9,558 nucleotides of DNA, taken from contig WFMB01000086.1 in NCBI GenBank assembly GCA_009177185.1, forward strand, positions 12,091-21,648. The letters run 5' to 3'. Under the pieces are notes generated by a model. That model saw nothing but the letters and a program-made list of their open reading frames with translations, did no database searches and was not told where the DNA came from. The position numbers and the translations under genes were made by a program. The first letter of the stretch is position 1, and every line of letters begins with the position of its first letter. The stretch comes from Bacteroidales bacterium (GTDB lineage Bacteria > Bacteroidota > Bacteroidia > Bacteroidales > Bacteroidaceae). Below, piece by piece: positions 1-6,709 of this stretch.

Positions 1-108
1 AAGGACGACACCCTCTATGCTTTGACAGATGGTATCGTTGTGTTCAAGCGTGGTCGCGAGAACCGCAGCACAGTATCTATTGAACCAGTAATAGTTGCTG
101 AAGCTTAA
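1..108 (+). CDS. rpmA: 50S ribosomal protein L27, C-terminal end (partial)
   Basis: The first 36 codons read in frame 1 and end in TAA at 106-108. The peptide starts KDDTLYALTDGIVVFK and ends in VIVAEA. This is the conserved C-terminal half of L27, a protein of the large ribosomal subunit that lies near the peptidyl transferase centre. The 5' part, including the N-terminus, lies outside the window. L27 normally follows rplU (L21), which would be just off the left edge. A perfect hairpin 20 bases after the stop ends the transcript. Identification rests on recognising the conserved L27 tail; I see nothing unusual in it. Confidence 0.93.
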   Translation, partial: KDDTLYALTDGIVVFKRGRENRSTVSIEPVIVAEA

Positions 109-109
109 C

Positions 110-117
110 TACTTTTG
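110..117 (+). promoter_or_regulatory. Possible -7 promoter box for nth (TACTTTTG)
   Basis: TACTTTTG fits the Bacteroidetes -7 consensus TAnnTTTG and begins two bases after the rpmA stop codon. I see no TTG -33 element at the usual 19-21 base distance. If it is used, transcription would begin near 124 and the nth message would open with the 128-168 hairpin. It could also be a chance match, as only six positions are fixed. Confidence 0.3.
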
Positions 118-127
118 AACAAGAAAA

Positions 128-174
128 AAGTGATGGGCAACAGCCGTATTGGCTGTTGCCCATCACTTGATTTT
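128..174 (+). terminator. Hairpin terminator after rpmA
   Basis: AAGTGATGGGCAACAGCC (128-145) and GGCTGTTGCCCATCACTT (151-168) are perfect 18-bp inverted arms around a five-base loop, GTATT. The arms are followed by GATTTTC and preceded by an A-rich run. The stem is strong, but the U-tract is short and interrupted. The position right after rpmA supports a terminator for the ribosomal operon. If nth is transcribed from the box at 110-117, the same hairpin would form in the nth leader. Confidence 0.75.
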
Positions 175-201
175 CAAAGGAGTTATTAAGACAACAATAT
201 C

Positions 202-843
202 ATGACCAAGAAGGAACGATACACGAGGTTCATCTCCTATTTTCAGGAGGCTATGCCAGAGGCGAACACGGAATTGCACTATGAGACTCCATTCCAATTG
301 CTCTGTGCCGTGATGCTCTCGGCACAATGCACTGACAAGCGAGCGAACGTGGTGACTCCTGCCCTGTTTGAAGCCTTCACCACCCCACTGGCTTTGTCGG
401 AATCCACAAAAGAGGAAGTACTTCACTATGTGAAATCTGTCAGCTATCCGAACAGCAAGGCGGAACACTTGGTGCAGATGGCAAAACGACTGATGGAGGA
501 GCACAACGGAGAAGTGCCCAGCAATTTCGACGCATTGGTGACACTGCCAGGTGTGGGGCGAAAGACGGCAAACGTGATGCTGGCAGTGGCTTTCAACGAG
601 GCACGGATGGCGGTCGATACGCATGTGTTCAGAGTGAGTCATCGCATCGGGCTGGTGTCGGACAAAGCAACCACGCCCTATGCCGTAGAGAAAGAATTGG
701 TGAAGCACATTCCCGAAGAAGACATTCCAAGAGCACACCATTGGCTCATCCTGCATGGACGCTACGTATGTAAGAGCCAACGCCCCTTATGCAAGGAGTG
801 TGGCATCAGAGCACTTTGTGCTTACAAGGACAAAAGGATGTAG
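202..843 (+). CDS. nth: Endonuclease III (DNA glycosylase/AP lyase)
   Basis: The 213-residue protein has the length of E. coli Nth (211) and its full motif set. The helix-hairpin-helix, LPGVGRKTANV at residues 115-125, carries the catalytic lysine K121. The following VDTHVFR segment (138-144) carries the catalytic aspartate D139. The [4Fe-4S] ligands C190, C197, C200 and C206 have the family spacing C-x6-C-x2-C-x5-C. The enzyme removes oxidised pyrimidines from DNA and cleaves the abasic site in base-excision repair. The ATG at 202 gives the normal N-terminus. An AAGGAG at 177-182 is too far upstream (19 bases) to be a good ribosome site, so start choice rests on family length. The gene is single on this strand between rpmA and the convergent membrane-protein gene, whose 3' end it overlaps by 22 bases. 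Confidence 0.96.
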   Translation: MTKKERYTRFISYFQEAMPEANTELHYETPFQLLCAVMLSAQCTDKRANVVTPALFEAFTTPLALSESTKEEVLHYVKSVSYPNSKAEHLVQMAKRLMEEHNGEVPSNFDALVTLPGVGRKTANVMLAVAFNEARMAVDTHVFRVSHRIGLVSDKATTPYAVEKELVKHIPEEDIPRAHHWLILHGRYVCKSQRPLCKECGIRALCAYKDKRM

Positions 844-1544
844 AGCAACAAGGGGAAATGATAAAGGCATCCACGAAGAAGATAAAGGAAAGTGCCATCG
901 TCTCCCAACAAGGTAAGGATGCCTGTAAACTCCAAACAGCCAACAAATTGGCTGGTCAAGAAGACGATAACAAAGTAACTAGCAACCGTGGAGAATATGG
1001 ACACATGAGCTTGCACGAAGTCGTGTACATTCACAAAGCGTCCCACCGTAGCACCATACACATTGCCCACCAGAATAGCAAAATACATCAGCAAGCCATA
1101 AAAGCCCTTTGAAAAAGCGGAATGACTAAAAGTGCCGAATGCGCTAAGCAACACTGCATTCGGCAAAAACAGCAACAAGGAAAAGAGACCAAGGACGAAT
1201 ATGACCACTCCACCTGTCATGAGCAACGCCCGTTGCTGCTTGAGCGAGAGATGACCGCGCAAGGTACGAATGATACCCGACTCGTGCAACACACTGATAG
1301 CCATAAGCCCCAAGAGCATCTTGGCAAGATGGACAGAGGCAAAGTTTGGCACAATGTTACTACACATCCAACGGATGCCGCGCGGCGTGAGCAAACCCTG
1401 CACCCCTTCGACATAGATGCTGAGCACCCACGAGACCAGAAGAAGCAGGAGAAGCAGAATGACGATGCTCCAATAGTAGCACCGCAGAATACGACGGATG
1501 TGGTCCTTATAAGACATCTTTTCAAATGGACAAGTATCACTCAT
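822..1544 (-). CDS. AbgT-like integral membrane protein, half length
   Basis: This is a very hydrophobic protein of 240 residues from the ATG at 1544; a start at 1517, preceded by an A-rich GAAAAG, would give 231. I see about six hydrophobic segments (roughly residues 24-44, 73-87, 110-132, 149-164, 181-201 and 225-239). The stretch from GLLTPRGIRW to the ISVLHESGI segment (about 50-90) resembles the N-terminal part of AbgT-family transporters, where a GxRW-containing loop is followed by a helix with an acidic residue. AbgT proteins (p-aminobenzoyl-glutamate uptake, or drug export in the MtrF branch) are near 500 residues, so this is about half size and has no visible second half. It is the last gene of the kinase/regulator unit: the ATG at 1544 overlaps the regulator's stop codon region by eight bases, suggesting translational coupling. 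Substrate and transport activity are unknown; a signalling or scaffold role is equally possible. The 3' end overlaps nth. Confidence 0.75.
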   Translation of the reverse strand: MSDTCPFEKMSYKDHIRRILRCYYWSIVILLLLLLLVSWVLSIYVEGVQGLLTPRGIRWMCSNIVPNFASVHLAKMLLGLMAISVLHESGIIRTLRGHLSLKQQRALLMTGGVVIFVLGLFSLLLFLPNAVLLSAFGTFSHSAFSKGFYGLLMYFAILVGNVYGATVGRFVNVHDFVQAHVSIFSTVASYFVIVFLTSQFVGCLEFTGILTLLGDDGTFLYLLRGCLYHFPLLLYILLSL

Positions 1545-2256
1545 CATCGGGTTCGAGCGAGTCAATATCAAGAATGCGCAATTCGATGGCTTTGGTGACA
1601 AGACGAGTAGCGTTGACGCTACCATGGTCTTCGCCAAACAGACGGTTGATGAGGTCGTTCTGACGCTTCTCTATAGATTTCACACCAAACGGCATTCCTT
1701 TGAGAGCAGCTATCATGTCTTTGGTGTACCCTAAAGCCAAATGACGAAGGAAACGCTCGTCGTACTCATCAATGTCGTAGTCGAGGAAGGCTTCCTGACG
1801 CAACGACTCATTGAGTACCGACCGGCGGAAGCGTTGCAAAATCTTTTCGAGAATGGGTTGGTTGAACACCATGCGCTTGCCATTGAGCACACTCTGTACA
1901 TCGTCCTTCGTAAGGAGTTCACCACTCTTGAGGATGATGCCGTCAGTGCCAGCATCAAGCGCATCAACCCATAGTTTCTCGTTCATCACTTCGCCTGTGA
2001 AAATGAGCACATGCACATCGGGATACCGACGACGCAATTGCTTGCACACATCAACACCCACAGTGGTGGAACCGCCCAAGCCCAAGTCAAGCAACACAAG
2101 GTCTGGCTGGCTATCACGCATCAACTTCCACAATTCGGTCTCGTTCATGGCAGTGCCCACAATCTCAGCTTCGGGAATCTCTGAACGAAAGATTTCTTTA
2201 GTGCCCTTCATCTCAAGGGCCACATCTTCCACGATGATGACTTTGAATGGATTCAT
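1537..2256 (-). CDS. NarL/LuxR-type response regulator
   Basis: This is a 239-residue two-domain regulator. The N-terminal receiver (about 1-125) has the acidic pair E10/D11, the phospho-acceptor D57 in LVLLDLGLGG, T87 in LIFTGEV and K110 in GIILKSG, so it looks fully phosphorylatable. The C-terminal part (about 165-230, from FLRHLALGYTKDMIAA) follows the LuxR_C helix-turn-helix layout, with a slightly longer recognition region and a closing AIELRIL like the usual VRLAIELGLL. It should bind DNA after phosphorylation. The gene starts 36 bases after the stop of the large sensor kinase on the same strand, which makes that kinase the obvious partner, and its end overlaps the start of the AbgT-like gene. 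I see no separate promoter in the 36-base gap. The target genes are unknown; autoregulation or control of the adjacent membrane protein is a guess. Confidence 0.92.
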   Translation of the reverse strand: MNPFKVIIVEDVALEMKGTKEIFRSEIPEAEIVGTAMNETELWKLMRDSQPDLVLLDLGLGGSTTVGVDVCKQLRRRYPDVHVLIFTGEVMNEKLWVDALDAGTDGIILKSGELLTKDDVQSVLNGKRMVFNQPILEKILQRFRRSVLNESLRQEAFLDYDIDEYDERFLRHLALGYTKDMIAALKGMPFGVKSIEKRQNDLINRLFGEDHGSVNATRLVTKAIELRILDIDSLEPDDE

Positions 2257-2292
2257 GTCGTTTTATTTCTTATGAATGATTATTCTACTGAC

Positions 2293-5200
2293 TCATGCCA
2301 CAGGCAGGGTGAAGACGAAACGCGCCCCTGAACCCTCAGGACAATTCTCCACATAGATGCGGCAACCACGCTTGGAAGAGTAAGTATCATGCTCGCGAAT
2401 GATTTGGCGACAAACAAGATATTGAGTGCCTCGCAGCGTGTCTGTTTTAGCATCGTAAATGACACCATCCACATAAAACAAGGTAGCCAATTCGGCTTCT
2501 GTGTAGCGGAAAGCAGTGTCTGTGAATGCAAATTTAGCAAATCCATCAGAAACATCAAAGTCAAGCAGCAAATCTCCGCCTGACTGATGTTCAAAATAGA
2601 GTGAAACGATATTGTCGATGAGGGTTTGAAGGAAGATTTTGTCTCCTTGCACACGCAATCCTTCAGCCTCCCCCACATGGAGGGCAGTTTTGCTTCCCGC
2701 ACGTTTCTGCTGCCGACAGAAGGAACGTCCCAACATCTGTCCGATATCATAGCCAGAAAGGAGCATTCGCTTGAAAAGCACCTGCTCCACCTGCTTGCTT
2801 GCACATGCGCTGAGAATAGCGAACACCTCCTGATAGTAGGTTAGCAGTTCGCTGATGTCGCTAATCGTTCTGGCCGCAACAATACCTTGCTGCTGGAGAG
2901 CTGTATCCACAATCTGCTTGATGCGATGCGGATAATACATGGTTTCATGCTTGAGAGTGGAAAGGCAGTTGTCCATGATTTGATTACGCACATACACTTT
3001 CTGCTGCTCGCTCTCGATGCGCTGACGTTCCTCCTTCTTGAGTTCAAGCACCTCGCACATCTCCTCCATTTTGTAGTGGGAAAAATAAGCGTGGATGCTC
3101 ATGAACTGCACAATCAGTTTCATGATTAGCTTTTCTTCGTCAGTGACTTGAGCATTGCTGAAACGTACACCAATCACACCCAATGGAGCCTCATCCTCCA
3201 TGCCTGGCACTTGCAGAGGATAGGCATGGAAATGCCCATTATCTCCTACAACTTCATCACGTTGGCGGTAGGCAGACAGCATAACTCCCTCGTACACGCC
3301 ACACTCTGCGGTGCTGCCAGTGAAGTCGAAACGGAAGGAGGAGTCCTCCTCTTCCACAGGCATCATCATACCCATTGTATCAGTTGATTTGATGTCAGAT
3401 AAGCTTTGATGCAAGACACCAAGCAACGTATGTTCTGTAGCAGTGAAGACAGCTTGGTTAAGCTGGATGAATTGCTGCAAATTGAAAATAAAGAGCTGGC
3501 TGTTCCGATAGTGAAGGAAGAAATAGACAATGAGTACAAACAACATGAGCACACCCAGAAGGATGACCGCCGTCTTTTTGTTTTGGTTTGCCAAACGGAT
3601 ATTATTGCAGTACTCTTCAAGCGTGGGATTCGTGCTGGTGAGCTTATAGAGGCGAGTGAGCACCTCACTGTTATAGCGGTAAAGGCTGTTACAAGGAAGC
3701 GAAAGAGCCGCTATCGCCACCTCGTTGCGCAAACGGATGATGAGTTCATAGTCAAGGCCAACCTGCTGTTTCCACCACTCCAATTCACCCATCGGACCTC
3801 CTTCGAGATGCATCTCATTGTGGTCATGAGGCATACGTTGGCGATAGTCATAGTTGAGTCGCTGAATAGCAGAGTCGGCATAAAGCACAACTCGTTCGTA
3901 GTCGCCTCGCACATTGTACACATAGACACTATCCACATACGCCTCGGCAGATGCCAGATGGGGCGTAGCCTTCACACCAAGACCAAACATGAACAAAAGC
4001 GACAAAGTAAGCACTTTCAGCAATCCCTTGGGCAAACGGAAAAAGAAACGACTCCCCTTCTCAGGTTCACTCTCTACGCCAAAATAACATACACTAAACA
4101 ACGGATTGGTCTTCTGATACCGACCAATGATGCCTTTGCAGTTCATCAAGCCAAATCCAAAACCTTTATTCTGCTTCACCTCAGCGGCATGGACACCATC
4201 AGCACCAATCTTATCTGAAGCATACACCTTAGTGTTGAGCAACAGCTGCACATCCTCGACCGACATTCCGTAGCCCGTATCCTGAACCGACACTTCCACA
4301 TAGTCCTCCGTCTCTTGGGCACGAAGAGTCACCTGCCCTCCCTTAGGCGTGTATTTGCGAGCATTGTCAAGTAACGTGTTCATCATGAAGAGCGTTAGTG
4401 CTTTATCTGCCTTTACCACACTTGGAGTATCCTCTATCATAAGCGTGATACCATTCAAGCTGAAACTTTTGGAGCCTCGACGTAAGGTATCGAACAGAGG
4501 CTGCAAGGCGAAGTTCTCGATGTTAAGTGCTACCAACCCTTGGCGAATCTTCACCCAATGCCCAAGAACTTCATTATATTCGTTGATTTTCTCAATAAGT
4601 TCATTCAGATAGATTAGCCGTTCACACTGTTGTACAGCATCAACAGGCATGGCTGCTTCGGTTTCCAAACGTTGCACCTCATGCAGGGCGCGGTCAAGGA
4701 AAGGAGTGATACCATTCACAATGGACATGGAAGTGAGCTTCTCCACATACTGCCGTTTATTATCTTCCAGACGTTTCTCCAAACCACAAGTTTCGCTCTC
4801 CACTTGTTGCTGTTCCTGTATGAACTGGAGGTATTGCAAGCCTTTCGTACGCATCCATTCATAGAATACTCGCAAGACACGAAACAATTCACCATCAAGC
4901 CCCTTCATACTCTCCGCATCAACCTGCGTCCAATCCCCCTCTCCTATCTGTGGAAAAAGCTGTTTCACCTGATGGTCAGAGGCTCGGTGCAAGGCTTCAT
5001 TCAGGTCTTCTTCGTCTTCCATACCTCCAGAGAGTGCCTCAGACAACCGCTGACACACGTCTATGACCTTACGTAACAAAGAAACCTTGCGACGATAGGT
5101 TTCACGACTTCTTCTATTATAGACAAAAAGCCCCCATGCCACAGCAATGACAGCCACCACAAACACCCCCAGCAGGATATTTAGCGTATGTTCCTCCTGC

Positions 5201-6501
5201 TTGAGGTGGGCTTCTTCCTGCTGCACACGCAAATCCTGTCGTGTGGCATCCAAAATGTCGAAATAGATGTTGTGGTTATAATCCGACTGCGCTTTTAGCC
5301 CCATCGCACCATACACCACACTGAACTGCTCACGCACCATCGCCATCCATTCAGGCACAGACACAATGTCAGAATCTGCAATCCAGCGCATTTCAGTGGA
5401 GAGTTCCCCCTCATCTTTGTCATAAAGACGAAGCGAATCTGCTTGCATCTGTTCCACACCACGATGCTGGCACATGGCACGATGGTGAGCGTTGATAAGA
5501 TACAGTGCCTGTTCCATCTGCGCTAATGCCATACTATCTTCACCCTGTTGCAGGTAATAGTCGGAAAGCGTGACCAATGCCGTGGTTTCCGCATAGGCAT
5601 TGCCATAACGATGAGCCTTCTGCCGAGCCTTATCAGCCAACCACCACACCCAATCTTTCTCAAATCCCGAATAACCATCCTCCCCCACCAACTCACTGAC
5701 AAACACGCGACGCGATGGACGCATCTCCGCACCCGACAACAAAACCCTCGCCAAGCCGTTCAAGGCAGAAGCTTCAAAATACTCATACCCATGCGTTCGT
5801 CCTAACGAAAGAAGTCTGACAAGGTTACGCTGCACCTCTTCCTCTGCATCGGGCAACTCCTTCATGCTGAGCAATGCACGCAGAAGAAGGAAGGCGGCCA
5901 TTTGGGTGGAATCAGCCTCATACAAATGCTGATGCTCGTCAAGCCATTTGTACTCCTCCATCATCCCCTCATCATTCCGCATCTGAAGGAAATAGTTGAG
6001 CGACACAAAGTGATACTCTGCCTGTACAGCATCCCAAAGCCTTACCTGATGTGCCGTCATGTCCGCTTGCTCATCCTTCACATTGGCAAATCGCTCCACA
6101 GCATCGTTTCGATAATCATAGAACTCCTTACTCATGGAGAGCATCAAGCACACCGCCATCATATCAACATCGGCAATGCCACATATCAAATCATTGTTGG
6201 ATTCGGACAGCACCTTCTGATAACACACCTGCGCCGAATCGTAATCCATCTGCATACCATACACATCACCCCGATTCAACCATGCCTCATGCACACCATC
6301 TATGTAGCCACATGCACCATAGGTGTTCAGAACCTCATCCACATAGCTCATCGCTTCCTCAGCCGAACGGTATACAGCCTCGTGAGCCAGCGTGTTGAGC
6401 GAGTCAACAGCGCGGCACTCACGTTCTGCCACATACCCACAAGAACCCAAGCCCATGAGTATGCCGTATCCTATTGCCAGATATGCGATGTACTTCCTCA
6501 T
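2293..6501 (-). CDS. Tandem (two-in-one) membrane sensor histidine kinase
   Basis: The ATG at 6501 gives 1402 residues; it is chosen because it begins a lipoprotein-like signal (MRKYIAY through MGLGSC, with C21 after the lipobox) and lies 24 bases after a good -7 box. An in-frame ATG at 6561 would spoil both. Order of parts: helical TPR-like periplasmic domain (about 40-430); membrane helix (439-461); dimerisation helices (about 580-660) with Ile594 where the H-box His is expected; intact ATP-binding domain (about 690-824) with N-box LLDNARKYT (710-718), G1 DTGYGM (741-746) and G2 GFGFGL (780-785); signal-like hydrophobic segment (827-845); small periplasmic domain (about 846-975); membrane helix (976-997); GAF-like cytoplasmic domain (about 1020-1140); a second H-box with His1185 in KHETMYYPHRI; and a second ATPase domain (about 1285-1402) lacking the N-box pattern and the G1/G2 glycines. 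From memory it matches Bacteroidales proteins annotated DUF5112/DUF5113; the ligand is unknown. It heads a unit with the response regulator and the AbgT-like protein. Confidence 0.9.
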   Translation of the reverse strand: MRKYIAYLAIGYGILMGLGSCGYVAERECRAVDSLNTLAHEAVYRSAEEAMSYVDEVLNTYGACGYIDGVHEAWLNRGDVYGMQMDYDSAQVCYQKVLSESNNDLICGIADVDMMAVCLMLSMSKEFYDYRNDAVERFANVKDEQADMTAHQVRLWDAVQAEYHFVSLNYFLQMRNDEGMMEEYKWLDEHQHLYEADSTQMAAFLLLRALLSMKELPDAEEEVQRNLVRLLSLGRTHGYEYFEASALNGLARVLLSGAEMRPSRRVFVSELVGEDGYSGFEKDWVWWLADKARQKAHRYGNAYAETTALVTLSDYYLQQGEDSMALAQMEQALYLINAHHRAMCQHRGVEQMQADSLRLYDKDEGELSTEMRWIADSDIVSVPEWMAMVREQFSVVYGAMGLKAQSDYNHNIYFDILDATRQDLRVQQEEAHLKQEEHTLNILLGVFVVAVIAVAWGLFVYNRRSRETYRRKVSLLRKVIDVCQRLSEALSGGMEDEEDLNEALHRASDHQVKQLFPQIGEGDWTQVDAESMKGLDGELFRVLRVFYEWMRTKGLQYLQFIQEQQQVESETCGLEKRLEDNKRQYVEKLTSMSIVNGITPFLDRALHEVQRLETEAAMPVDAVQQCERLIYLNELIEKINEYNEVLGHWVKIRQGLVALNIENFALQPLFDTLRRGSKSFSLNGITLMIEDTPSVVKADKALTLFMMNTLLDNARKYTPKGGQVTLRAQETEDYVEVSVQDTGYGMSVEDVQLLLNTKVYASDKIGADGVHAAEVKQNKGFGFGLMNCKGIIGRYQKTNPLFSVCYFGVESEPEKGSRFFFRLPKGLLKVLTLSLLFMFGLGVKATPHLASAEAYVDSVYVYNVRGDYERVVLYADSAIQRLNYDYRQRMPHDHNEMHLEGGPMGELEWWKQQVGLDYELIIRLRNEVAIAALSLPCNSLYRYNSEVLTRLYKLTSTNPTLEEYCNNIRLANQNKKTAVILLGVLMLFVLIVYFFLHYRNSQLFIFNLQQFIQLNQAVFTATEHTLLGVLHQSLSDIKSTDTMGMMMPVEEEDSSFRFDFTGSTAECGVYEGVMLSAYRQRDEVVGDNGHFHAYPLQVPGMEDEAPLGVIGVRFSNAQVTDEEKLIMKLIVQFMSIHAYFSHYKMEEMCEVLELKKEERQRIESEQQKVYVRNQIMDNCLSTLKHETMYYPHRIKQIVDTALQQQGIVAARTISDISELLTYYQEVFAILSACASKQVEQVLFKRMLLSGYDIGQMLGRSFCRQQKRAGSKTALHVGEAEGLRVQGDKIFLQTLIDNIVSLYFEHQSGGDLLLDFDVSDGFAKFAFTDTAFRYTEAELATLFYVDGVIYDAKTDTLRGTQYLVCRQIIREHDTYSSKRGCRIYVENCPEGSGARFVFTLPVA

Positions 6502-6524
6502 ATAATGATATGTGATTATGCGGA

Positions 6525-6532
6525 CAAAGATA
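6525..6532 (-). promoter_or_regulatory. -7 box of the kinase operon (TATCTTTG)
   Basis: On the minus strand TATCTTTG matches the Bacteroidetes -7 consensus TAnnTTTG and lies 23 bases before the kinase ATG at 6501. The nearest TTG that could serve as -33 (plus-strand positions 6549-6551) is only 16 bases away, against a usual 19-21, so the -33 part is weak. Because the box lies upstream of 6501 but inside the longer open frame, it also argues for the 6501 start. Confidence 0.6.
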
Positions 6533-6553
6533 GGGATTTTAAGTGAAACAATG

Positions 6554-6603
6554 CTGCACACAATAAGATATTTCTATAGAAGCGTCTTATTGCAGAAATA
6601 TCT
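6554..6603. repeat. Overlapping inverted repeats in the divergent kinase/metY region
   Basis: Two inverted pairs interlock here. AGATATTTCT (6566-6575) is the exact complement of AGAAATATCT (6594-6603). CAATAAGA (6561-6568) is the exact complement of TCTTATTG (6585-6592), and this pair can be extended by CTGCA at 6554-6558 if a small bulge is allowed. The two pairs share bases, so they cannot form together. The site lies between the two divergent promoters, upstream of both. It could be an operator for a dimeric regulator, or AT-rich coincidence. Confidence 0.4.
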
Positions 6604-6623
6604 CCTTTTATACAACAATTCAC

Positions 6624-6654
6624 TTGGTCAAACTTTCTTCCCTTCGTAACTTTG
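6624..6654 (+). promoter_or_regulatory. metY promoter (TTG, 20 bases, TAACTTTG)
   Basis: TTG at 6624-6626 and TAACTTTG at 6647-6654 are separated by 20 bases, fitting the Bacteroidetes primary sigma factor consensus (TTG, 19-21 bases, TAnnTTTG). It is the best promoter in the window. Transcription from near 6661 would give a leader of about 49 bases, A-rich and without visible hairpins, before the metY ATG at 6710. Confidence 0.75.
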
Positions 6655-6709
6655 CAGCGTCAAAACAAAACAAAGCATATTTTATTCACACTTAAAAACA
6701 AATACAACT

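Noticed and set aside
177..182. AAGGAG as ribosome binding site of nth
   Set aside because: It ends 19 bases before the ATG with no in-frame start between; Bacteroidales rarely rely on Shine-Dalgarno pairing, so it is not used to set the start.
1122..1598. 158-residue plus-strand open frame opposite the AbgT-like gene
   Set aside because: Charged, Gln/His-rich peptide of the kind produced by reading a hydrophobic membrane gene backwards; the minus-strand frame has coherent membrane helices and operon position.
3406..4218. 270-residue open frame on the plus strand inside the kinase gene
   Set aside because: It is antisense to a gene with clear domain structure; its composition (His-, Lys- and Thr-rich) is that of a reverse-frame shadow, and no promoter or family resemblance is visible.
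5902..6546. 214-residue plus-strand open frame opposite the kinase N-terminus
   Set aside because: His/Ile-rich shadow of the TPR-like domain with no recognisable motif; it runs against the kinase promoter.
6502..6561. Kinase start at the upstream in-frame ATG (6561)
   Set aside because: It would place the -7 box inside the coding sequence and put 20 residues before a lipoprotein-like signal, so 6501 is preferred.
6655..6709. A SAM-type riboswitch in the metY leader
   Set aside because: The leader is only about 49-55 bases, A-rich, and shows no paired helices or pseudoknot arms that would fit a known SAM-binding RNA.
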